Position numbers and translations under genes: made by a program
Notes under the pieces: generated by a model
What the model was told of the DNA's origin: nothing
Database searches by the model: none
The model's input: only the letters and a program-made list of their open reading frames with translations
Source: Nemertoderma westbladi
Taxonomy: Eukaryota; Xenacoelomorpha; Nemertodermatida; Nemertodermatidae
Assembly: GCA_032718475.1 (NCBI GenBank)
Contig: JAUCBJ010006846.1
Span: 1-64,000 of the forward strand
DNA: 64,000 bases
Direction: 5' to 3'
Part shown: positions 11,909-21,562 of the stretch, one piece after another
How the letters are laid out: each line of letters begins with the position of its first letter
Numbering within the stretch: the stretch's first letter is position 1

Positions 11909-12031
11909 CTACTGTATAGGCCTAATGAGTTTGTGACACATCGTTGCAGCGTCTGGCAGTGACCTCCAGTCTGGAGGTCACTGCCAGACGCTGCAACGAT
12001 GTGTCACAAACTCATTAGGCCTATACAGTAG
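11909..12031. repeat. Perfect 123-bp palindrome (61-bp arms, 1-base centre)
   Basis: Every base from 11909 to 11969 pairs with its partner from 12031 down to 11971 about a single central T at 11970. The centre reads CTCCAGTCTGGAG. Pairing fails at the next position (11908 C against 12032 T). The right arm runs directly into a second palindrome, GTCTGGAG-G-CTCCAGAC at 12031-12047, which reuses the TCTGGAG motif of the main centre. No coding or terminal-repeat signature is present. Confidence 0.97.
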
Positions 12032-12655
12032 TCTGGAGGCTCCAGACCGGATTCCATTGAGTATTAAATACGCAACCTAATTCTGCTGGTGAAGGTAGTT
12101 TCAGTTTGTCCTGAGTGCAGACTGCCCAAACACTAGCTTGATATACAGCTCGCATCACATGTTTGGTAAGGGCGTTTTGAGTTGACGGCAGGCGATCAAT
12201 CACGCAGTTTCGTTTGGTGAATAGAGGTCCTTATTGTTAGTTATTATTAATATTGTTATGATATTTATACGCGTACTGTTTGATTTTTTGTCATACTGTA
12301 CATACGCACTGTATGACAAATTGCTCCAACATTTTGAATTACACACTTTCGATTCGGTTTGGTAAGGGATTACGTAGATGATTGTCCTTGAAGGTACAGT
12401 AGATGTGATTTCTGCCATGGCCAACCATGTTTTCCAGGCAGTTATATTACAAATATTCTTGAAGAGGGACACGGTGTCGCAGGAGCATGATGATTGACCA
12501 TTTTCCTACAAGAATAACATACAGTACAGCAATAGCCACCGGTACTACTGTATTGTATTACACAGTACTGTATTATTTTGTTTTCATTATATGGGAAACA
12601 TTCTGGAATAATTTAAGTTGTCATGGATATCGTGTTGCTCTGGCGGCCTCCTTTC
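12032..12655. other. Non-coding spacer
   Basis: It begins with the 17-bp palindrome ending at 12047. The remainder is AT-rich with runs such as TACTGTATTGTATTACACAGTACTG around 12547-12571 split over low-complexity sequence. I see no gene or recognisable element. Confidence 0.5.
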
Positions 12656-12772
12656 AGTCGGCGCAGCATTCTTGTGAAAGTGCCATCCAGAGATTTGGTA
12701 TCTGCAGTTAGGGCCCAGCAGATACAGGAGTACTGGTAGTACTGCTGCACTAAATAATCAATCTTTGAAATT
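12656..12772 (-). pseudogene. Non-LTR retrotransposon relic, 3' coding fragment
   Basis: The reverse complement aligns with 15937-16060 of the larger retrotransposon relic. In one frame it encodes LFSAAVLPVLLY. After a frameshift it continues WALTADTKSLDGTF and MLRR, equivalent to the post-palm stretch PVLLYGSPCWALTAEDTKSL of the larger copy. It is a short, frame-broken fragment of the same family in the same orientation, 3 kb away. Confidence 0.85.
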
Positions 12773-13774
12773 CCGTTACAACTATGTTATTACGAACTGG
12801 GAGAAGGGAGCAGATTACAAAGACGTTTTTTACAAATAACGTTGTTGTTTCCAATTGAGAAAAATGAGTAATACTGTAATATAATGATACACATGGGGGT
12901 GTGGGGAGGGGGGGGGGGTAACAGGAATACACTCCCCCATGTCACCTCTGGTAACTTGCTCCTGGAAGTACTGTAGGTCTACTGTTCGCTCGCGTTTTAT
13001 TAATACTTTGCAATTTTATATCGTTTTTTTTTGGGAAACAAAATAATACTGCAAGAACGGTAATTATGTTCTTGGCCACCACGTGGTATTAGATTATACG
13101 AACTTTTCTCTGGGAGAGATACGGATTAAGTGGCGGCCGTTGCCGGTTATAGACTCAGCCGTTCGTAATTAATCCTATTGCTAAACGATTGTATTTATTA
13201 CCACAATAATGGTTGTAAAATTAGGAGACCTCAAAGTATTCAACAGAGCGAATGAAATGTAGTAGCTACAGTGTATCTAGGACTTAGATCGTATATCCTT
13301 TAATATATCCTATTTAAGTACACATTAGTTCTTTGTCAATTATTTCCCACAGACTACTGACTGTATGTACTGTATATGAGCTTTTATTATCAGTTTTAAT
13401 ACCGTTGTAATATGTTCCAGCAATGAGTAATCTGTTAAAATCGCAGACCAATATGTGTCATGTAACATATGATAATTCTTATAATTGGATTAAGTTGTTC
13501 ACCAGACCATATTTCCTAGAATATATTGCACTCATATTGTCTCATATACATATTGTCTCATATTCAAGTAGGCCTATTTGGCAATGTATTAATATCAGTG
13601 AGGTATTTAGTATTAGGTAAAATTATTTAGTGACCACTTGTAACAAACAACAGAATCAGATTGGGATTAAAAAGTTTCAGGAATATATTATTAAATTAAA
13701 CTAAATAAACTTTTCGGACTAAATTAATGAGATTTTTAAATTTGAGATTTTACTGTATGTTCGCGCTCGTGTTG
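12773..13774. other. Non-coding AT-rich spacer with an 11-G run
   Basis: There is a G11 run at 12908-12918 just after GGGGTGTGGGGAGG, and otherwise AT-rich sequence. The small open frames here have no recognisable domain or coding bias. I see no gene. Confidence 0.5.
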
Positions 13775-13935
13775 GCTGCTCACTTCGTTTCTAGGAGATT
13801 GAACAGAAAGTGGTACTACTGGGTGCTGTCATAAACTATCGTTAGCATCTGTTATTGATTCACCCTTTGAACAATGAGATTATTAGATCTTCCGATGTGT
13901 TTAGTAAATTATGTATTGGTGTTTTCTGTTTAGAA
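13775..13935 (+). repeat. Dispersed repeat A, copy 1
   Basis: This segment matches 36521-36680 in the same orientation. It shares GCTGCTCACTT, then GAGATTGAACAGAAAGTGG, AAACTATCGTTAG.ATCTGTTATT, GAACAA.GAGATTATTAG and TTAGTAAATTATGTA. It is about 160 bp, non-coding and of unknown class. Confidence 0.75.
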
Positions 13936-15610
13936 AACACAATTATGAACATGATTCCCCATAGAACTTCGAATGGTGTAATGGATTTCTCTTGCCTTTA
14001 GCACGATAGGTTCCTGAAACTGCTTTTTGTATCTCTAAAAGGTTCCTAAGTGCTAATACACTTTCCTTATTGTTTTGGTTTCTCGGTGACAAGACTGACT
14101 TGAAAATAGCTCGCAGTAATACACGGTCCTTCAATGACTTGTTACTTACGGACATCCACAACCCTTTCAAGATAATACTAAAACACAATGATTTATGTTT
14201 CCTCCAGATGTTATATTGCTTCCTTCTCTGGTATAAAAATAGTGTACGATACGTAACACCATAGAAAAACCTCTGGGAAGAGGGAAAAGAGAAACCGGGT
14301 GAGGGAATACAATCCAAATAATTGTAACGGAAAATAGTACAAAAATACCGTATTTTAGTCGTTTCGTAATGCTAAAATACTCTGAAAATATCTATAAAAG
14401 TGTAAGACGTCTGAAAAGGTATAATGGTAAAAAATCTATTGTGGAAAATAGTCGTGAAAAGTCTTAAAAAGGAATAAAGTCTTTTGTGGAAAATAATCGT
14501 AATAAACTTGGTGCAGTTTCACGCTATTGGAAACTTGGTAATAATGAAAAACACCATAGTCGAGTCAATCTAGCAAATTTGTTATGGGTTGACCCTCTTT
14601 TTCTGCTAGATTGACTCGCCTACCAGGTTACCGTCTGTGTCCAAACGGGGTGGGATCGATAGGACGCAGATAGTTAGCTGCTACTTTATCCTAAGACTAA
14701 GAGATTGAACCGAGGTCGCCACAAAAAGTCTACGGGTAAAGTGCGCAAGCACTACCGTAATCTGACAGAGTCAAAACCCGGAAGATAGGGCCTACTGTAC
14801 TGCTACTTTGTCCTCACGGCTAAGCCGTCGGTCCTGGGACGAACTGAGTAGCCAGCGGGCAGAGTGCGTGTTATTGATGAGTGCGAGTTGAGTGAGTTAT
14901 TGGATACAGAAGTATTCCTTGATTTTAACTGGGTAGGCTTAATGCAATAGGAAAGAAGGGATGTGTTAACAGAGGAAGCTCCTAAATAAAGTAAGATTAA
15001 ATATAAATAAATAAAGTAAAAGTAATACAATTAAATAAATTACAATTGAATACAAATAAATAAATACCGATAAATAAAAGGGTAGAGGTGTCACTTATGA
15101 CACCCGTTTGTCCCTCTAGGTGATGGTTAGACGTCACTCATAACCCATTGGGTGTTAGGGCGCTAATCGGTCTGTAGGATAATCAATTAAACCCTAATTA
15201 GGAGTCGTTTGACACCTATTAGGGAATAAATGTACTAATTAATTGATGACAACTCGTCAACTAGGGTATAATTAGCCTAATTGGGGGGTGTCACCCAGAC
15301 AGTCTGATGCCAATGGCACCCAATGATACCCTAGGTCTCACATTCCTAAGCGATGAGTCATGAGTGAGGTCTAAGTGTCACCGAGCCGGCCAAGACTCTA
15401 CTACTAGTTACCATTGGCAGTTACCATAACAGGTTTAAAGTTTTCAATAGACTGACCATAAAATTTCAGAATTCTAATAGCTGCATCATCATCAGCAATG
15501 TGGGCATTGCTAAGCATTCTGATGACGAAATCACACTGACTGGTATTTGCCTAATTAGCACATTCTCTAATTGAATACTAGGATCGGCATGCTGCATTGC
15601 AGCTGCATAT
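13936..15610. other. Non-coding spacer with small inverted repeats
   Basis: No gene is recognisable. A perfect 15-bp inverted repeat (CGAGTCAATCTAGCA) sits at 14561-14575 and 14604-14618 with a 28-nt loop. A short hairpin GGTGTCA-CTTA-TGACACC lies near 15088. 14640-14900 contains two loosely similar GCTACTTT(A/G)TCCT blocks and may be old repeat DNA. 15000-15070 is (AAATA)-rich. Confidence 0.5.
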
Positions 15611-16651
15611 TTAAGAATGCTGTGCCGGCTTGTCGACAAAGTTGCGCATCCACAACTCCCTATCACCCATGACATTTGCTAGATCATCCGCATCTTCAAG
15701 GCCAGTGTCCTTTAAGATGCGTCTCAAAAAAGTCATGGGCTGTCCACCATGCTTATTCACTCCATGAGGCTGCCAAAGTACAAGATTATGCACTGGCTGG
15801 TCCTCACGGCGAAAGCAATGTCCTGCAAAGCGGAGGCGATTTTGTTCTAGTGTCAAGCTTGGGGGAACCAATGAGACACCTCCAATGTTATATAGTGTCT
15901 GGTTGGAGATGTGTGCATTGTACTTGACATAATGAACGCGGCGTAGCATTGTTGTGAATGTGCCATCCAAAGATTTGGTGTCCTCAGCAGTTAGAGCCCA
16001 GCATGGACTCCCATAGAGGAGTACTGGAACTACTGCTGCTCTAAATAATCGGACCTTAAGTTTCCGATTAATTATCTGTGACTTCCAAATCCTTTTCCTG
16101 TTTCGAGGGTATACAGGAACTGTTTCTGCAGCTGCTAACGTAACTGCTTCTGTGAAGGCAGTATAGCCATCGCAGTGATCCGCCGCTTCAGAGGCAAGTA
16201 CCTCATACCTGTTGCTCAGCTGTAGTGTGAAGCTGGATCTCACACTTGGCTGTTGCAACAGAGAGGACCAGTAATGCCGCAGCAAGGCAGATTTCGTTGT
16301 TCTGCTAGCACGCAGAATAAGTCTTACCTTGGCCACATTAAGACGGTGATCACTGGAGAAGGGTCGAAGTGTAAAAGCATTACAGTCTTGTACAGAGCTC
16401 AAGTATTTCCTACGAAACAGAATATGGTCTATCTGGGACTTGTGACCACTGGGTCCACTATGAGTCCATAGTTTTCCAGTTCGCTTCTTGAACTGGCTTC
16501 CAGCCGAAAACAATCCATTTCCAGAGATAAAATCCTGAAGATGGACGGAATTTCGGTTAACACTATCGATATAGACCCAGGGCGATGTAGGTGATTGATG
16601 CAGACTTGCATTAAAGTCTTCATTAGATGAAGAGTCATTCGCCCAAGTGCA
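15611..16651 (-). pseudogene. Non-LTR retrotransposon: endonuclease fused in frame to RT C-terminus, palm deleted
   Basis: The open minus-strand frame starts after a stop above 16651. It carries the tail of an apurinic-type endonuclease domain: EDFNA at about 16607-16621 (normally GDFNA), GHKSQIDHIL and then SDHR. After PRNRKRIWKSQ it jumps to LKVRLFRAAVVPVLLYG and LTAEDTKSL, the region after the reverse-transcriptase palm, and runs on to MGDRELWMR. The fingers and palm, including the catalytic YADD-type motif, are absent. The copy is thus 5'-truncated and internally deleted, yet open across the junction for more than 300 codons. It cannot encode a working transposase-like enzyme. The family is a LINE with an APE endonuclease; the clade is not determined. 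Confidence 0.88.
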
Positions 16652-16754
16652 TTAAACCACCTGAATATAGGTTTCCCTTGATCATTGTCCATTACACAAC
16701 ACTTTGTCACCTTGTAGGCCTACTGTAGGAGGTCCTTTCAGCATATACAGTAAG

Positions 16755-17166
16755 TGTTCGCGCTTTCAGACCTTTAGCAGTTTAACCTGCCAATATTAAT
16801 TGTCCTCTTGTTTATAAATCGACTTTAGCCCTTACCAATTACCTGGTGTACTGAAGTTACATCCGCCGAAGCCAGTCCGTGCGCGGCGTATGACCCACGG
16901 TGTGGGAGACTGGATTCGGGTTCCTTGGGAAGTATTGCAGTGTAGACCTACTGTATTATTCGATTGATCGCTACTATATACTCTCTGACAACTATATTTA
17001 CTTTCGGGGAAATTTTAACAGTTCCTTTAGGACGTGGCGCTTTAAGTATAAAAACAGAGTTATGACTTATACTAATCACAACTAGATGACCACAGAGTTT
17101 CGTAAATAGCGCATTCTTTAGGAGATGCTTTATTAACCGTCACACGACTTCACACTACTTCACACT
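16755..17166 (+). repeat. Dispersed repeat B, copy 1 (about 412 bp)
   Basis: It matches 27643-28064 along its whole length in the same orientation, from TGTTCGCGCTTT to CTACTTCACACT, with scattered substitutions. It contains TATAAAA in AAGTATAAAAACAGAG and begins TG and ends near CA, which would suit a solo LTR. However, no flanking target-site duplication is visible and no internal element of the family is in the window. It has no coding capacity. Confidence 0.85.
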
Positions 17167-17299
17167 AATTTTCCCCCAACAATATTCCCAGAATTAAAAC
17201 TATCTCTACAAACAGACCGAGCCAGTGTAGTTTAGTTAACAACATACATTTAGTAAAGCCTACAAAGGAACTGTGTGATTGACATCGACATGTGGTGTT

Positions 17300-17470
17300 C
17301 GGACACTTTCCCCCGGACACTTCCCCCCCGGACAGTTCCCCCCGCACAAGTAGGACACTTCCCCCCCCGGACACTTCCCCCCCGGACACTTCCCCCCCGG
17401 ACAGTTCCCCCCCGCTCAAGTAGGACACTTCCCCCCCAGACACTTCCCCCCCGCGGACACTTCCCCCCCG
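17300..17470. repeat. C-rich minisatellite (GGACACTTCCCCCCC units)
   Basis: About ten units of 15-17 bp, CGGACACTTCCCCCC or CGGACAGTTCCCCCC. Two spacer variants contain CAAGTAGGACACTTCC. The complementary strand carries regularly spaced runs of 5-8 G and so has quadruplex potential. The same unit occurs inverted at 19031-19118. Confidence 0.93.
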
Positions 17471-17752
17471 ACTGTTCTTAACTTCGCACATTCTTCTTTT
17501 TCATTTTGTAAGGTAAACGGACCGCTTGTATCCAGATAAGTTGTATCCAATTTTCCTTTCGTAGCTCAGAAAGTGATCTTTTGCATCCCGATTTTACATT
17601 TTATATCCAAGTTTTATTTATGGGTTTTATCAATGCAATTACATCGTATTGTTTGCTAATCTTTAAACAATTAATTATATTAGATGACCTATAAATTCCA
17701 TCCCCGGAATGATATACTGTTTTTATTAACTATAGAATTATAATAATTAATT
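17471..17752. other. Non-coding spacer
   Basis: AT-rich sequence with no gene or repeat that I recognise, between the C-rich minisatellite and the element at 17753. Confidence 0.5.
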
Positions 17753-18362
17753 GTGGGGCGAGACACGTAGTCGGCGAGCCTTGGCATACGGTTCATATAG
17801 GGCAAATGGGGCATGTCCGTCTGTCTGTCTGTCCGTCCGTCTGTCTGGTAAATGTTTGAACGCGAATTTCTCGGCATCGCTCGTTCGGAATTGAACCAAA
17901 CTTAGTAGGTAAGTAGTAGAGAGAAAGTTTAGAAAGTTTGTAAAGTTTGGTGAAAAATCATGCAGTCTGACGTCAGCTACGACAGATTATGTGGTTTTTA
18001 GAAAATGTTAAATTTCTCGGGAAGGCCTCATTTTCCTGAGCTGAAATTTTGGTGGCCTGTAGAGAATCATGAAGTCTATCTTTTACGAAATTGAAAAGTT
18101 AAGACATTTAATTGGGGATCCGCTAGAGACTCAGAAGTAATGACATAGGCCTACCGGTACGGTACTGCTGTACAGTGCTGCACTGGTAAGTACGAAATTG
18201 CAGAATAACAATTTGACACCACCTAGCGGATTAACATATGATTGTATATCGAATGAATACATTTATAGCATGGGATATTGGGTCCAAACTAGACATGCCC
18301 CATTTGCTCTATATGAACCGTATGCCAAGGCTTGCCGACTACGTGCTGCGCGAAGTCCCCAC
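17753..18362. mobile_element. Non-autonomous element with about 65-bp inverted ends
   Basis: The left end 17753-17817 (GTGGGGCGAGACAC ... GGTTCATATAGGGC ... GGGGCATGTC) pairs with the right end 18292-18362 read in reverse complement, with a few mismatches. The interior has a TCTG/TCCG microsatellite at about 17818-17847 and a TTCGGAATTGAACCAAACTTAG-type stretch, with no coding frame. It resembles a MITE, but flanking duplications were not found. Motifs similar to its left end recur at 11309 and 33934, which supports a dispersed family. Confidence 0.65.
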
Positions 18363-18767
18363 GAACGTGTTTTAATTATAGGTATTATTATGTAATAGTC
18401 TTCTTCAAATTGTAGCAGAGGGGGATGAATATTATTGTTGCAATCAAAATTATACCTCTCCAGGGTAAAATCGACATGCGTCGACCTGTATTCTGTGTTC
18501 AGCATTACATATTGATATATATTACTACTATACATACTATACAGATATTATACACACTACATATTAAATTTCCTGGTTACTTGCAATATTTTTAATAGGA
18601 TTTTGTTGAATTATATAATATTGTAGTAATTTATATATTAAATTGGTTAACATTCAATACAGCTCCTACTTTAGGCTTAGTCAATTTATTATCTGATGAT
18701 ACAAACATGAATTAATTATTTCAAAGTGGTCTTAAGTCTTTCACCACGGGCACTCAGGGAAATGTCG
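18363..18767. other. Non-coding spacer
   Basis: AT-rich. Around 18440-18480 it contains a degenerate relative of dispersed repeat C. No gene is recognised. Confidence 0.45.
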
Positions 18768-18860
18768 GGGTCTGGGGGCGATAAAAAAAAGAAGCGGGGG
18801 TTTGGGGGCGGTAGCCCCCAACAAAAGAAGCGGGGGTTTGGGGGCGGCAGCCCCCAATTA
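18768..18860. repeat. G-rich 36-bp tandem repeat with C-rich hairpin arms
   Basis: Two full units 36 bp apart (GAAGCGGGGG at 18791 and 18827) and a degenerate upstream one. Each has GCGGGGGTTTGGGGGCGG followed by AGCCCCCA. TGGGGGC and GCCCCCA form a 7-bp stem with a 4-nt loop, so the same strand can form either a hairpin or a G-quadruplex. Confidence 0.85.
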
Positions 18861-19030
18861 AAAGAAATTAAAATAATTAAAGGAATTAAAAGAAAAACAA
18901 ACAAAATTTGACTATAAAAATGTTTCTTTTATAATTTTGAAAAAACGTGTCTAGATACCATCTTTCTAGTAACCATCTTTAACTTTTGTTTATTGCTTTG
19001 ATGCACCCAGATTAATTTTAACACTTTAAC

Positions 19031-19118
19031 TGGGGGGGAAGTGTCCGGGGGGGAAGTGTCCTACTTGGGCGGGGGGGAAGTGTCCGGGGGGGAAGTGTCC
19101 GGGGGGGGGAAGTGTCCT
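19031..19118. repeat. G-rich minisatellite, inverted copy of the 17.3-kb array
   Basis: Five GGGGGGGAAGTGTCC units, one with the spacer GGAAGTGTCCTACTTG. That spacer is the exact reverse complement of the 17.3-kb array's CAAGTAGGACACTTCC. The two arrays therefore face each other across about 1.6 kb. Confidence 0.9.
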
Positions 19119-19711
19119 AGATCCCGACATGTCTTTTATGAGACACACCGCAAGCCAAAAGCCCAAGCAGCAGACAGATGCCCCTTCCCAATGTGGTGCC
19201 TCTCTCAACCAGAGTAATTATCCATCCCGTACAGGAACAGTAATGCTGAGTATGGCACAGTTGGATGTCAAGCTAACTCAAACCATGGCTAGCTTTCGCA
19301 TTTCGTGTGAAAATTTTTCAAATTTCTAATTTGTAAATATTTTATAGATGGATAAATATTTTATAAATATTGCATTTTTCATGTTTTCTGTTAACGGTTC
19401 CCCAAACCAAATTTAGAAATATCTTTAATATTAAATTATGTTTCAACAAAAATGGAGAGAACACTAAGAAATTCAAATTTTTATAATTTAAATTTTTCAA
19501 AAAGTTACCCCAATGTCAATAAAGTAAATCCCTTTAAGTTAAACAAATTATAAACTTATTTTACATAAAAATAATAAGTTATCTAAGTAAAATATTGATC
19601 AATTAACTTTTCGATAATATAATATAGTCTTATTTCGAAAACGATACTATTAATTAAACCGTCCATCATTTTTGTTATTATTTCCAGTTAAAATTTTTAT
19701 CGATAGAATAT
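19119..19711. other. Region 5' of the fibrinogen-domain gene
   Basis: After a moderately GC-balanced 150 bp the sequence becomes strongly AT-rich up to the start codon. No TATA box or other promoter motif stands out from the AT background. A leader or upstream intron could lie here unseen. Confidence 0.4.
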
Positions 19712-20068
19712 ATGATAAATTCTACATCATCTAAAATGGCGAACCAAAAAGTACATTATTCAGAGATTCAGAAGGCTTCGGATCCAGTGGAGGAGAATGA
19801 TAATGAAACCCCGATGAGCGGAGTTGAGAATGAGAGAGGAAATGGGAGAAGTATATGGACAGGTAGAAGAATGAGGGTTGTAATGGCTGGTGTTGCAGTG
19901 GCAGTTGTTTTGGTTGTCGTGGTAACAACCTTGGCCGTAGTCTTACCTACATCTGCTACCACATTCACCGCTACATCTGTTCTCGCATCCATTCCAAAAT
20001 CTGATCCTACGCCTCCAACTTATTTACCTACATCCACTTCTACACCTCCTACAGCCGTTCATATATCC

Positions 20069-20151
<83 letters not shown>

Positions 20152-20764
20152 TACACCAACATCTCTCGCATCCATTTGCACAAATACCCTGGTAAACTCC
20201 ATCGCTATCGTCAACCACAAATACGGCCTAGGAGGATCTATTAGATGCGACAACTCTGTCCCTGATGGACCATGGTTGGTTATTCAGAGGCGGGTTAATG
20301 GAGAGCAGAATTTCGAGTTAGATTGGAAGCAGTACGAGTCTGGTTTCGGAAATATTACAGAAGATTTCTGGCTCGGGCTGAAAAATATCCATAAATTGAG
20401 CGAAGGTGGTGTTGTAATAAGGGTGGATCATTGGCACCAAGGCCTACACAGGTACGACGAGTACCAGGATTTTAGTATTGGAGGTTCAATCAATAATTAC
20501 ACTCTATATATATCTCAGTACAACAGCGACAGCACTGCATTTTACAGGAGTTATGATTGGCGTTACTACCTCAATGGATCCCAATTCTCCACATTCGACC
20601 GCGATAATGACAATTGGTCCGACGGGGGTTGGTGGTATAATTACTGCGGCTGGTCCAGGGATGGGAAGGTGTATCCGAAAGGAGTGATTTGGTACACATT
20701 CACTGACCCTGATGATAGCTGGGTACCGATGGAGAAAGTTGAGATGAAGATACGAGTTCACTGA
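19712..20764 (+). CDS. Type II membrane protein with Thr-Pro stalk and fibrinogen C-terminal domain
   Basis: The frame encodes 350 residues from ATG 19712. A second ATG at 19736 (AAAATGG) has a better context and would remove 8 residues. Residues 1-53 are polar and presumably cytoplasmic. GRRMR precedes a hydrophobic segment at about 55-79 with no signal peptide, which suggests a type II anchor. A Thr/Ser/Pro linker follows, containing about 16 Thr-Pro pairs encoded by a pure ACACCG tract (about 20067-20150). The C-terminal 190 residues are a fibrinogen-related domain: GPWLVIQRRVNG, FWLGLKNIH, the calcium-site-like DRDNDNW, GGWWYNYCGWS. The usual Cys-Ala segment before GGWW is missing, leaving its partner Cys unpaired. 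There are four N-glycosylation sequons. Such proteins often bind glycans or microbes, but the ligand is unknown. The gene appears intronless. Confidence 0.88.
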
Positions 20765-21562
20765 ATTTACAAACGTTAACCAATCAAATGTTATATAATT
20801 CAGTTACTTAGATTTTATTATTGTAATTGTTTAATTAGAGTAATTTACTTGTGTAGCGTAAATGTATTACTTGGATTATATTATTTAATTAATTATTTTG
20901 TTTACTTTAATGTGTAAGTCCACATATATTCGGAAGCTTTTCATATAATGCCCTGTTTGAGACCCTGGTTAATTGAATTGTTATCAATAGCCGTAATTGT
21001 TCTCATATTGTTCGCAGATTTTACTAAATCACATCTGCTTTAAATATTCCTAGATTTGGCCAAATTTTGCCTATCAATAAAACTTGTGATATTTGCGGAA
21101 TTTTCATTAAAATAACAATAACACTGATTTTTAATGAGAGCATTTAATATTTCCAATACACAGTTCAGTTACATTTTACCGCAATTTTTTGTAAAATTTG
21201 TGCAAGTCAATAAAATAATAATAGTAAAAAAAGAGAATTCTAATTCCTATATACAGTATATATATATTATTTATTGATTTGCGGAAAAGAAAACACTAAA
21301 ATACAAACAAATAATTCACCGAATTAACAAATCCATCACAAACCATCTAAATTACTAAATAGAGAGTTACACAATTATCAAACTTAGCAAGTCCACCAAT
21401 AATGGTTCAAATTAAATTATAATCATTATGTAAATATCAAGCTTACAATAATTAAGATTTTATAATAAATAAAAATACAGAATTTATTATAATCGAATCT
21501 AATTCAATGTGTCTATAATAGCGGTTATAAATCTCGCTATAGTCGATATGGGAAATTATCGT
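20765..21562. other. AT-rich spacer between the fibrinogen-domain gene and the BEL/Pao relic
   Basis: This presumably contains the 3' UTR of the plus-strand gene. It holds no sequence that I can recognise as the reverse transcriptase or 3' LTR expected beyond the protease end of the neighbouring BEL/Pao element. Confidence 0.5.
21076..21081 (+). terminator. Candidate poly(A) signal of the fibrinogen-domain gene
   Basis: AATAAA in TATCAATAAAACTT, the first canonical hexamer downstream, lies about 310 bp after the TGA at 20764. The assignment rests on position only. Confidence 0.4.

Noticed and set aside
14803-15030. 75-codon minus-strand frame
   Set aside because: Composition follows the ATAAATA-rich DNA beneath it; no domain or neighbouring exon supports it.
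17880-17910. tRNA-like B box (GGTTCAATTCC on the minus strand) indicating a tRNA-derived SINE
   Set aside because: No A box at suitable spacing and no cloverleaf could be drawn; the match is probably chance within the repeat.
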